A model generated the notes under the pieces. It searched no databases and was not told the origin of the DNA. It worked only from the letters and a program-made list of their open reading frames with translations. The position numbers and the translations under genes were made by a program. Of a stretch of DNA of 10,565 bases, positions 6,128 through 10,565 are shown in pieces (position 1 is the stretch's first letter; each line of letters starts with the position of its first letter). Source of the stretch: an uncultured Longilinea sp. (GTDB lineage: Bacteria; Chloroflexota; Anaerolineae; Anaerolineales; Anaerolineaceae); contig CALMIB010000080.1 of NCBI GenBank assembly GCA_937863945.1, positions 1 through 10,565 on the forward strand, in the 5' to 3' direction.

Positions 6128-6376
6128 ATGCAACCCGCGCAACAATCCAACGAGCCCCTGGTCGAGCTGGCCCAACGCCTGGTCCTGCGCCTGGAGCGGC
6201 TCTCAGTCGATTCGCACTGGGCGGTGCATGCCAGCGGGGTGCGCCGCTCGCTGCTGCGCGCGCTGGACGACCTGTCCGCCGGCGACCCGACCGCCCCCGC
6301 CCGCCTGGAGGAAATCATGCCGCACGGCTTCAAGCTGGTGGAGCAGGCCGCCCGCGAAATGGGCGACCGGAAGTAA
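6128..6376 (+). CDS. Small helical protein of unknown function
   Basis: An 82-residue protein that I do not recognise. It is predicted to be mostly alpha-helical: an amphipathic helix LVELAQRLVLRLERLSVDS (11-29) and a further helix SGVRRSLLRALDDLSAG (36-52), then a Pro/Thr/Ala-rich turn and a C-terminal helix FKLVEQAAREMG (68-79). There is no signal peptide, cysteine or membrane segment. The start at 6128 is supported by TATAAT 6 bases before it and by the small-gene codon pattern from there; the open frame extends further upstream antisense to the LacI gene, but that part is a GC-driven shadow. It stands alone, divergent from the LacI-family gene and followed by an AT-richer gap. It could be a helical scaffold or regulator; no function is claimed. 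Confidence 0.7.
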   Translation: MQPAQQSNEPLVELAQRLVLRLERLSVDSHWAVHASGVRRSLLRALDDLSAGDPTAPARLEEIMPHGFKLVEQAAREMGDRK

Positions 6377-6564
6377 AAAATTTAGCACACGATACCACTA
6401 TCAACCGAAAATATGCGAGTGTGGGGATTGGATGTTTTTTTACACAAACGGGATCATAGGCGGGCGTAATAGAGAAGTTAGATATCGATCATGAAACCCA
6501 AAAAATGAGCGTTTTTCCCTGCCTTCAGGCATGGATAAGGATTTTATAAATAATAAAGTTCCCT
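6377..6564. other. AT-richer intergenic stretch without a supported gene
   Basis: This gap is visibly richer in A and T than its neighbours, with runs such as TTTTTTT near 6435 and CAAAAAAT near 6500. A small TGCC-TTCA-GGCA hairpin (about 6522-6533) may help end transcription of the 82-residue gene but has no T-tract. I see no RNA gene, no coding frame with gene-like codon use, and no mobile-element ends. Confidence 0.5.
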
Positions 6565-6620
6565 TCTCCGCTCCGTGCCCTCGGTGATCTCTGTGGCTTC
6601 GTCCTCTTTGCTTTCTTCGC
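6565..6620 (-). repeat. Purine-rich degenerate repeat of about 9-nt period
   Basis: On the minus strand the stretch reads as words ending in AAG or GAG (GAAG, AAAG, GAAG, AGAG, CGAG, GGAG) at intervals of 9, 9, 8, 9 and 9 bases. It begins two bases after the stop codon of the Crp/Fnr gene. From memory it resembles purine-rich CACAGAG/CACGGAG intergenic sequences dispersed in several environmental bacterial phyla, Chloroflexota among them; no comparison could be made here. No second copy is present in the window. Confidence 0.55.
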
Positions 6621-6622
6621 GG

Positions 6623-7345
6623 TTACTCTTTCTTCCCCGGCAGGTCCTCGGCGATGCGCACCAGCCCGTGCGGGAACACCACCACCACCTTCTCGCGTCC
6701 CACCTTCACCAGCCCCTGTGATTCCCACTGATTCAAAATCCGGCTGACGCTGAACAGCGTGGTGCCGGTCATTTCGGCCAGGTCCTGGCGCGTCAGCGGC
6801 AGATCGATCAGCACGCCCTCGTCGGTCTTGCGCCCGGTCTGCGCCGCCAGCCGGAGGATGGCGCGCGCCAGGCGGCGCTCGACCCGCTCGGTGGCCAGTT
6901 GCAGGTAGCGCTCCTGGAACTCCTGCACGTGGTCGGCCATGATCTTCATGGCGTTGATCGCCAGCGCCGGGAATTGCTGCACGAAGCCCATCAGCTCCAG
7001 CGGCAGCCAGTAAGCCGCCAGGCTGCCATCGGCGGCCTGCGCCGACACCGGGTAGTCGCCGGCCTGGGCCAGCGCCAGCGCGCCGAACAGCGTGCCCGGC
7101 GTCACCACGCGCATCAGCGCCTGCTGTCCGTCGGCGGCCGCCCGGGTCAGCTTCAGGCGGCCTTCCACCAGCAGGTAAATGCGCTCGGCCGGGTCGCCCT
7201 GCAGGAAGTAATACTCGCCCGCCGTCAACCGTTTTGAATGCGCCGCCGCGGCAATGCGCAGCACCTCGTCCGGCGGCAGCCCGGCGAACAGCGGCGTGGC
7301 AAGCATCTGTTCGGTCAACGCGGGGGAAATCAGGGGAGAGGCCAT
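6623..7345 (-). CDS. Crp/Fnr-family transcriptional regulator
   Basis: A 240-residue protein with both domains of the family. An N-terminal cyclic-nucleotide-binding-like beta barrel (about 15-125) includes YYFLQGDPAERIYLLVEGRLKL and VVTPGTLFGALAL. A long dimerisation helix (about 130-165) and a winged HTH (TRQDLAEMTGTTLFSVSRIL, about 185-204) follow. There are no cysteines at all, so it cannot carry an FNR-type iron-sulfur cluster; a haem or small-molecule ligand is possible. The Glu of the classic E-x-x-S-R recognition helix is replaced (F-S-V-S-R). I chose the ATG at 7345 because the promoter TTGGCG-17-TAGAAT places the start near 7347, after the alternative ATG at 7351. It is divergent from the hemerythrin gene with a palindrome between them, suggesting it senses oxygen, nitric oxide or redox state and controls that gene and the DUF1858 unit (inference). 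Confidence 0.9.
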   Translation of the reverse strand: MASPLISPALTEQMLATPLFAGLPPDEVLRIAAAAHSKRLTAGEYYFLQGDPAERIYLLVEGRLKLTRAAADGQQALMRVVTPGTLFGALALAQAGDYPVSAQAADGSLAAYWLPLELMGFVQQFPALAINAMKIMADHVQEFQERYLQLATERVERRLARAILRLAAQTGRKTDEGVLIDLPLTRQDLAEMTGTTLFSVSRILNQWESQGLVKVGREKVVVVFPHGLVRIAEDLPGKKE

Positions 7346-7353
7346 GTGCATTC

Positions 7354-7382
7354 ATTCTATTCCATTTTGAGGTTTCCGCCAA
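7354..7382 (-). promoter_or_regulatory. Promoter of the Crp/Fnr-family gene (leaderless)
   Basis: On the minus strand TTGGCG (7377-7382) is followed after exactly 17 bp by TAGAAT (7354-7359). The predicted start is about 7347, 0-2 bases before the ATG at 7345, so the transcript has practically no leader. The operator at 7384-7397 sits directly upstream of the -35 box. Confidence 0.6.
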
Positions 7383-7383
7383 C

Positions 7384-7397
7384 TTGCTCAAGCGCAA
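7384..7397. promoter_or_regulatory. Probable Crp/Fnr operator TTGCTCAAGCGCAA between regulator and hemerythrin genes
   Basis: A near-palindrome (one mismatch between the arms TTGCTC and GCGCAA) that matches the perfect palindrome at 936-949 in 12 of 14 bases; the right-hand GCGCAAAGA is identical over 9 bases. Its centre (7390.5) is 29.5 bp from the hemerythrin -10 box, exactly as at the other site, predicting -41.5. The same site abuts the -35 box of the regulator's own promoter and could serve autoregulation. Confidence 0.6.
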
Positions 7398-7419
7398 AGA
7401 ACCCCCCCCGCTAATCGGG

Positions 7420-7425
7420 TATGAT
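7420..7425 (+). promoter_or_regulatory. -10 box TATGAT of the hemerythrin-methyltransferase unit
   Basis: TATGAT is preceded by ATCGGG, as is the -10 box at 972-977 (shared segment ATCGGGTAT). The -35 position at 17 bp is AAGAAC, i.e. poor. The predicted start is near 7432, with a leader of about 46 bases that carries AAGGAGA (7464-7470), 7 bases before the ATG. Confidence 0.55.
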
Positions 7426-7477
7426 CAGTTTAACGAAATCCAAATTAGACCCTTATCTTCTCGAAGGAGAGCATATA

Positions 7478-8035
7478 ATGAAAGCAACCGAAATTTTGTC
7501 CTCAGAACACCGCGTCATCGAGCGCGTCATCGCCGCGCTGGAAAGCGCCGCCGACCGCCTGGAAACCGGCCAACCGGTGCGACCCGGGTTCTTCCTGGAA
7601 GCCGCCGACTTCATCAAGGGCTTTGCCGACGGCTGCCACCACGTCAAGGAAGAGGGTGTGCTCTTCCCGGCCATAACCGCCAGCGGCCTGCCGCAGCAGG
7701 GCGGCCCGGTGGGCGTGATGCTGATGGAGCACGAGCAGGGCCGCGCCTTCACCCGCGGCATGCGCGCCGCCGCCGAGCGCCTGCAAGCCGGCGAGTCCGC
7801 CGCGGCCGGCGAAGTGCTCGCCAACGCGCGCGGTTACGCCGCGCTGCTGCGCCAGCACATCCAGAAGGAAGACGGCGTGCTCTTCCCGATGGCCGACCAG
7901 GTCATCCCCGCCGAGCAGCACGAAACCATCTTCGAGGGCTTTGAAACCGTCGAGCACGAGGAAACCGGCGCAGGCGTGCACGAGAAGTACCTGGCGCTGG
8001 CCGAAAAACTGGAAACCGAAGCCGGGTTGCGCTGA
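7478..8035 (+). CDS. Hemerythrin HHE-domain protein
   Basis: A 185-residue hemerythrin-like four-helix protein. Candidate di-iron ligands are H11 (in SSEHRVIE), H55 and E59 (HHVKEEG), H85 (MEHEQG) and H127 with E131/D132 (QHIQKED); the repeated EEGVLFP and EDGVLFP segments mark the two metal-binding helices. Such proteins bind oxygen or nitric oxide or store iron, in the cytoplasm. A C-terminal extension (about 140-185), rich in Glu and His (ETVEHEETGAGVHEKY), adds a further helix. I chose the ATG at 7478 because a strong AAGGAGA site is 7 bases before it; an in-frame ATG at 7421 overlaps the -10 box and is not credible. It is divergent from a Crp/Fnr regulator with a shared operator, and 20 bases before a methyltransferase gene. 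Confidence 0.9.
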   Translation: MKATEILSSEHRVIERVIAALESAADRLETGQPVRPGFFLEAADFIKGFADGCHHVKEEGVLFPAITASGLPQQGGPVGVMLMEHEQGRAFTRGMRAAAERLQAGESAAAGEVLANARGYAALLRQHIQKEDGVLFPMADQVIPAEQHETIFEGFETVEHEETGAGVHEKYLALAEKLETEAGLR

Positions 8036-8055
8036 CCCGCCCGCAGGAGCCGCCC

Positions 8056-8826
8056 ATGCAAATGTACGATCAGTTCAGTTTGGATTACGACCGTTTCGTC
8101 AACTGGAACAACCGCCTGAGCTACGAATTGCCCTTCCTGGAGCGCGCGCTGGCGGGCCGTCCGCGCGTGCTGGATGCCGCCTGCGGCACCGGCATGCACG
8201 CCCTGGCCCTGGCGCAGCGCAGTTTTATTGCCAGCGGTGCCGACCTGAGCAGTGGGATGATCGAACGCGCCCGCGCCAATGCGGCCAAGGCCGGGCTGGC
8301 GGTTGATTTTCACGCCGCCGGCTTTGGCGAGCTGGCGAGCAGCTTCGCGCCCGGCAGCGGCAAACCCGAATTCGATGCCGTGCTGTGCCTGGGCAATTCG
8401 CTGCCGCACGCGGTGGGCCCCGGCGCGCTGGAAGCCGCGCTGATCGACTTTGCCAACTGCCTGAAACCCGGCGGGTTGCTGCTGCTGCAAAACCGCAACT
8501 TCGACGCCGTCACCGCCGGTCAGCAGCGCTGGATGGAGCCGCAATCGCACCGCGAGGGCGAACGGGAATGGCTCTTCTTCCGCTTCTATGATTTTCTAGC
8601 CTCCGGGCTGATCCAGTTCAACGTCGCCACGCTCACCCGCGATGGCGATCAGCCCTGGCGGCAGCAAATCACCACCAGCCTGCTGCGCCCGCTCACCCGG
8701 GCCGATCTGGCCGCCGCGCTGCCCGCCGCCGGTTTTGAACACATCGAATGGTTCGGCGGGCTGGGCGGCGAGCCGTTCGACACCGCCGCCAGCGGCAACC
8801 TGGTCGTCCTGGCGCGCAAAGCCTGA
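8056..8826 (+). CDS. Class I SAM-dependent methyltransferase, glycine N-methyltransferase-like
   Basis: A 256-residue protein with a Rossmann methyltransferase fold. SAM motif I is VLDAACGTGMHAL (38-50); the acidic residue after strand beta 2 is D63 in SGADLSSGMI; motif II/post-II contains FDAVLCLGNSLPHAV, and the motif III region is LKPGGLLLLQNRNFD. The L-G-N-S-hydrophobic-P/A-H element and the opening YDQFSLDYDRFV resemble glycine/sarcosine N-methyltransferases, but the acceptor is not proven. AGGAG lies 6 bases before the ATG, and the gene starts 20 bases after the hemerythrin stop, so the two probably share a transcript. A terminator follows. Confidence 0.85.
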   Translation: MQMYDQFSLDYDRFVNWNNRLSYELPFLERALAGRPRVLDAACGTGMHALALAQRSFIASGADLSSGMIERARANAAKAGLAVDFHAAGFGELASSFAPGSGKPEFDAVLCLGNSLPHAVGPGALEAALIDFANCLKPGGLLLLQNRNFDAVTAGQQRWMEPQSHREGEREWLFFRFYDFLASGLIQFNVATLTRDGDQPWRQQITTSLLRPLTRADLAAALPAAGFEHIEWFGGLGGEPFDTAASGNLVVLARKA

Positions 8827-8847
8827 ACGATCGCAACTTCATCTCAT

Positions 8848-8885
8848 AAAACCGCCCGGGGGTAAAGCTCCGGGCGTATTGTTTT
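8848..8885 (+). terminator. Intrinsic terminator after the methyltransferase gene
   Basis: CGCCCGGGG (8853-8861) pairs with CTCCGGGCG (8868-8876): nine pairs including one G-T, with a six-base GTAAAG loop. It is preceded by AAAA and followed by TATTGTTTT. The T-rich tail overlaps the -35 box of the next gene. Confidence 0.75.
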
Positions 8886-8907
8886 CGCAAAATTGCCGCG
8901 CTATACT
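8879..8907 (+). promoter_or_regulatory. Promoter of the membrane-protein gene (leaderless)
   Basis: TTGTTT (8879-8884) and TATACT (8902-8907) are spaced by exactly 17 bp. The -10 box ends 5 bases before the ATG at 8913, so the transcript should start at or next to the start codon. No Shine-Dalgarno sequence is present. The -35 box lies in the T-tract of the preceding terminator. Confidence 0.65.
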
Positions 8908-8912
8908 GAAGT

Positions 8913-9263
8913 ATGCTGACCCAAACCCAATCCAATTCGGTCCGCGCCGCCCGGCTGCTGTTCTTCCTGCTGGCGCTGGTCATGGCGGTCTTCGCGGTGC
9001 TCACCGTGCGCCACGGCACGCCCATGTGGGTCGCCAGCCTGATAATGCTGGACGCCGTGCTGCTCGACCTGGCCGGTTGGCTGCTCGCGCGGCGTTCAAC
9101 TTTCATCTTTTTTGCAGCGTTTATACTGGCGGCCGGCAATATCGTCGCCATCTTTTTCGACGAAATCGGCCCGGTTGACCTTGCCCTGCAGGTAGCCTTT
9201 TCGGCGCTGCTGCTGCTGCTCATCGTGCAGCGCGAGCAGTTCCTGCCGGCCAGAGAAGAATAG
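8913..9263 (+). CDS. Small four-helix membrane protein of unknown function
   Basis: A 116-residue protein with four predicted membrane helices at about residues 14-32, 37-57, 62-81 and 86-104. The N-terminus is short and polar (MLTQTQSNSVRAAR), and the tail REQFLPAREE is charged. No catalytic motif is visible and I do not recognise the family; the Asp in helix 2 (IMLDAVLLDLAGW) and Asp/Glu in the loop after helix 3 (FFDEIGPVD) are notable. The start is supported by the -35/-10 pair that ends 5 bases upstream. It is bounded by a terminator in front and by a separate promoter for the next gene behind, so it is likely transcribed alone or with read-through into the methyltransferase gene 38 bases downstream. 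Confidence 0.75.
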   Translation: MLTQTQSNSVRAARLLFFLLALVMAVFAVLTVRHGTPMWVASLIMLDAVLLDLAGWLLARRSTFIFFAAFILAAGNIVAIFFDEIGPVDLALQVAFSALLLLLIVQREQFLPAREE

Positions 9264-9267
9264 GCAG

Positions 9268-9296
9268 TTGCTTTCAGACGGTAAACTGGCTAGAAT
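9268..9296 (+). promoter_or_regulatory. Promoter of the second methyltransferase gene (leaderless)
   Basis: TTGCTT (9268-9273) and TAGAAT (9291-9296) are exactly 17 bp apart. The -10 box ends 5 bases before the ATG at 9302, predicting a leaderless mRNA. Confidence 0.65.
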
Positions 9297-9301
9297 AAGC
9301 C

Positions 9302-9868
9302 ATGCCAACCTTTGACCACTTCGACGTTGCCGCGCGCTTTTACGAGAACATCCCGCCCGCGCCGCTTTCGGCCATCCTGAGCGACCTGCTGGCCGTCTTC
9401 CCTGGCGCGCGCATCCTGGATGCTGGCGGCGGCACCGGCCGCCTGGCGCAGGTGCTGGCGCAATCGGGCGCGCGCCTGACCGTGACCGATTTTTCACACG
9501 GCATGCTGCGCGGCGCCATGCGCAAGGGCGGGCTGAGCCCCACCCGCGCCGCCGTCGAGCGCCTGCCCTTCCCGGGTGCCAGCTTCGACCGCGTGCTGAT
9601 GGTGGATGCCCTGCACCACGTGTACCACCAGGGGCAGACCGCGCGCGAGATGTTCCGCGTGCTGCGCCCCGGCGGCCGCCTGGTGATCGAAGAGCCGGAT
9701 ATCGACACCCTCACGGTCAAACTGCTGGCGCTGGGCGAAAAACTGCTCTTCATGCGCAGCCATTTCCTCAGCGGCGAGCGCATGGCCGCCCTCTTCGCGG
9801 GTTTGCCCGCCGCGCTCAGCCTGCGCCGCGAAGATCACACCGTCTGGCTGCTGGTGGAAAAGGATTAA
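9302..9868 (+). CDS. Small class I SAM-dependent methyltransferase (Methyltransf_11/UbiE-like)
   Basis: A 188-residue protein with the full core of a SAM methyltransferase: motif I ILDAGGGTGR (38-47), D63 in TVTDFSHGML, motif II FDRVLMVDALHHVYH (about 94-108) and motif III EMFRVLRPGGRLVIEEPD. The A-L-H-H-x segment and RVLRPGG place it near the UbiE/Methyltransf_11 group, which acts on many small molecules and quinones. At 188 residues it is shorter than UbiE (about 250) and has only a small C-terminal cap, so the substrate is not predictable. It is not a relative of arsenite methyltransferase as far as visible: the paired Cys of ArsM are missing, despite the arsenate reductase gene downstream. 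The start is set by the -10 box 5 bases upstream. Confidence 0.82.
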   Translation: MPTFDHFDVAARFYENIPPAPLSAILSDLLAVFPGARILDAGGGTGRLAQVLAQSGARLTVTDFSHGMLRGAMRKGGLSPTRAAVERLPFPGASFDRVLMVDALHHVYHQGQTAREMFRVLRPGGRLVIEEPDIDTLTVKLLALGEKLLFMRSHFLSGERMAALFAGLPAALSLRREDHTVWLLVEKD

Positions 9869-9869
9869 G

Positions 9870-9875
9870 TACAAT
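9870..9875 (+). promoter_or_regulatory. Candidate -10 box TACAAT upstream of the arsenate reductase gene
   Basis: TACAAT lies just after the methyltransferase stop and would give a leader of about 80 bases including the heptamer repeats. No matching -35 box is present at 17 bp (GCTGCT), so this is a weak call. Confidence 0.3.
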
Positions 9876-9916
9876 CTATCCTGGTGAATTAGCGGTTCGT
9901 ACAAATCAACATTTTT

Positions 9917-9943
9917 CGAATACCGAATACCCAATACCGAATC
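9917..9943. repeat. Short tandem heptamer repeat (CGAATAC)
   Basis: CGAATAC, CGAATAC, CCAATAC and the partial CGAATCA follow each other head to tail in the gap before the arsenate reductase gene. The stretch is AT-richer than its surroundings. It is too short for a CRISPR and has no spacers. Confidence 0.6.
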
Positions 9944-9963
9944 AAAGAATATCGAGCCACCCC

Positions 9964-10380
9964 ATGCCCCTCAAACGCGTCCTGTTCCTGTGCACCGGCA
10001 ACTCCTGCCGCTCGCAAATAGCTGAAGCCATCGTCAACCACTTCGCCGCGGACCGCTGGACCGCTTTCAGCGCGGGCACGCAGCCGGCCGGGTACGTCCA
10101 TCCGCTGGCGCTGCGCGTGCTGGCCGAAATTGGCGTCCAGCACCAGGGTGAATCCAAATCCATCGAGGTCTTCCGCGGACAATCCTTCGACCAGGTGATC
10201 ACCCTGTGCGACGACGCCGAGGAGAACTGCCCGGTCTGGCTGGGACAGGGCCGGCGGAAACACATCGGCTTTCCTGATCCGGCCAGGGCCCAGGGCAGCC
10301 CCGACGAGGTCCTGGCGGTCTTCCGCCAGGTGCGCGACGACATCCGCGCGCAAATCCTGGCGTACCTGGCCGACGCCTGA
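9964..10380 (+). CDS. arsC: Arsenate reductase, thioredoxin-coupled LMW-PTP type
   Basis: A 138-residue protein that reduces arsenate to arsenite in the cytoplasm. The phosphatase-like P-loop is C10-T-G-N-S-C-R16-S, with C10 as the nucleophile. The redox pair C82 and C89 (LCDDAEENC) that relays the disulfide to thioredoxin falls at the same residue numbers as I recall for Staphylococcus aureus ArsC. D105-P106 supplies the general acid. All key residues are present, so it should be a true reductase rather than a protein phosphatase. The ATG at 9964 has no clear Shine-Dalgarno sequence (GAGCCACCCC precedes it). No ArsR, ArsB/Acr3 or ArsM gene is visible in the window, so it stands alone on this side; the next gene is cut by the edge. 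Confidence 0.92.
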   Translation: MPLKRVLFLCTGNSCRSQIAEAIVNHFAADRWTAFSAGTQPAGYVHPLALRVLAEIGVQHQGESKSIEVFRGQSFDQVITLCDDAEENCPVWLGQGRRKHIGFPDPARAQGSPDEVLAVFRQVRDDIRAQILAYLADA

Positions 10381-10382
10381 CC

Positions 10383-10424
10383 CGCGGAAGCCGGCAACTG
10401 CTCCGCGCCGCGCCGGGTGGTTTT
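10383..10424 (+). terminator. Candidate terminator after the arsenate reductase gene
   Basis: Two alternative GC-rich hairpins are possible: CGCGGA (10383-10388) with TCCGCG (10402-10407), or CCGGC (10391-10395) with GCCGG (10412-10416). A GGTTTT run (10419-10424) follows. Loops are large (13-16 bases), so this is uncertain. Confidence 0.3.
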
Positions 10425-10437
10425 GCCGCCGTGGTGC

Positions 10438-10443
10438 TATACT
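10438..10443 (+). promoter_or_regulatory. -10 box TATACT of the last gene
   Basis: TATACT with a predicted start near 10450 leaves a leader of about 30 bases with GGAG (10471-10474) 5 bases before the ATG. No good -35 box is seen. Unlike most other promoters here it drives a gene with a normal leader. Confidence 0.45.
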
Positions 10444-10479
10444 GGTTGGTGAGTTTTGTGATCACGGCCGGGAGCACCA

Positions 10480-10565
10480 ATGATCAAGCACATCCTCGCT
10501 TTACTGGCAAAGACCCTCGCGATCGCCGCCGGGATTGGCACGGTGGTTTCGCTGGCCGGTCGATT
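10480..10565 (+). CDS. Start of an unidentified protein with a hydrophobic N-terminus
   Basis: 28 codons run from an ATG with a GGAG ribosome site to the window edge. The residues MIKHILALLAKTLAIAAGIG are followed by TVVSLAGR, a positively charged start plus hydrophobic stretch that suggests a signal anchor or first membrane helix. The family cannot be told from this fragment. Confidence 0.65.
   Translation, partial: MIKHILALLAKTLAIAAGIGTVVSLAGR

Noticed and set aside
4937..6376. A 479-codon open frame on the plus strand
   Set aside because: Most of it is antisense to the clear LacI-family gene and is low-complexity Arg/Gln/Ala-rich, as expected for the shadow of a GC-rich gene. Only its last 82 codons, from ATG 6128, have a promoter and gene-like composition.
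6413..6469. An 18-codon ATG frame in the AT-richer gap
   Set aside because: Too short, no ribosome site, and no conserved feature.
7367..7391. TTGAG (7367-7371) and CTCAA (7387-7391) as an FNR-like inverted repeat
   Set aside because: The 15-bp spacing does not fit the FNR/CRP site architecture, and the overlapping TTGCTCAAGCGCAA explains the region better.
6525..7397. A 290-codon frame overlapping the Crp/Fnr gene on the same strand
   Set aside because: It reads the Crp/Fnr gene in another frame as Gly/Ala/Arg-rich sequence; the 6623-7345 frame has the full domain structure.
7474..7479. TATAAT directly at the hemerythrin start codon
   Set aside because: It overlaps the ATG itself and would start transcription inside the gene; a strong SD site shows that this gene has a leader, with the -10 box at 7420-7425.
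9917..9943. Heptamer array considered as a CRISPR remnant
   Set aside because: Units are contiguous 7-mers without spacers, and no cas gene is nearby.
1..10565. tRNA, rRNA, insertion sequences, phage genes or defence systems
   Set aside because: No transposase, integrase, terminal inverted repeats, tRNA-like cloverleaf or known defence domain could be seen on either strand.

Overview
The window is GC-rich, densely coded bacterial DNA with short intergenic gaps. The gene set (GT-C membrane protein, DUF1858 protein, hemerythrin, opine-dehydrogenase-like enzyme, thioredoxin-type ArsC), several promoters whose -10 box lies directly before the start codon, and one purine-rich dispersed-type repeat together suggest a Chloroflexota (Anaerolineae-like) genome. 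This is inference from gene style; no marker gene or rRNA is present.

Layout. Positions 1-864 (minus) carry the first 288 codons of a polytopic GT39/GT-C-like glycosyltransferase cut by the window edge. Divergent from it, 986-1431 (plus) is a two-gene unit with overlapping ATGA: a DUF1858 redox-disulfide protein and a 62-residue C2CH zinc-ribbon-like protein, closed by a hairpin terminator at 1475-1512. On the minus strand, 4911 to 1526 is a three-gene operon: a cobalamin-binding enzyme with a mutase-like body, an opine/octopine-dehydrogenase-like enzyme, and a UPF0316 (DUF5698/DUF2179) membrane protein. A perfect 18-bp palindrome (4949-4966) sits at the predicted start of this transcript, and a LacI-family repressor gene (5045-6055) lies just upstream. 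Back to back with the repressor is a leaderless gene for an 82-residue protein of unknown function (6128-6376). An AT-richer gap follows, ending in a nonamer-periodic repeat.

The right half starts with a Crp/Fnr-family regulator (6623-7345, minus), divergent from a hemerythrin-like protein and a SAM methyltransferase (7478-8826, plus). Then come a terminator, a four-helix membrane protein, a second small methyltransferase, an ArsC-type arsenate reductase and the first 28 codons of another gene with a hydrophobic N-terminus.

Two regulatory systems can be read from the DNA. First, the LacI-type repressor with its perfect operator probably controls the B12/opine-dehydrogenase operon, a pairing I do not recognise as a described pathway and the best candidate here for something new. 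Second, a near-identical palindrome (TTGCGCCAGCGCAA / TTGCTCAAGCGCAA) occurs before the DUF1858 unit and between the Crp/Fnr gene and the hemerythrin gene. In both places its centre is 29.5 bp from the -10 box, which predicts position -41.5 from the start site, the class II activator position of Crp/Fnr proteins. This suggests a small redox, oxygen or nitric-oxide regulon run by the Crp/Fnr protein. Several other genes appear to be transcribed from TANNNT boxes 5-8 bases before the start codon, i.e. as leaderless mRNAs.
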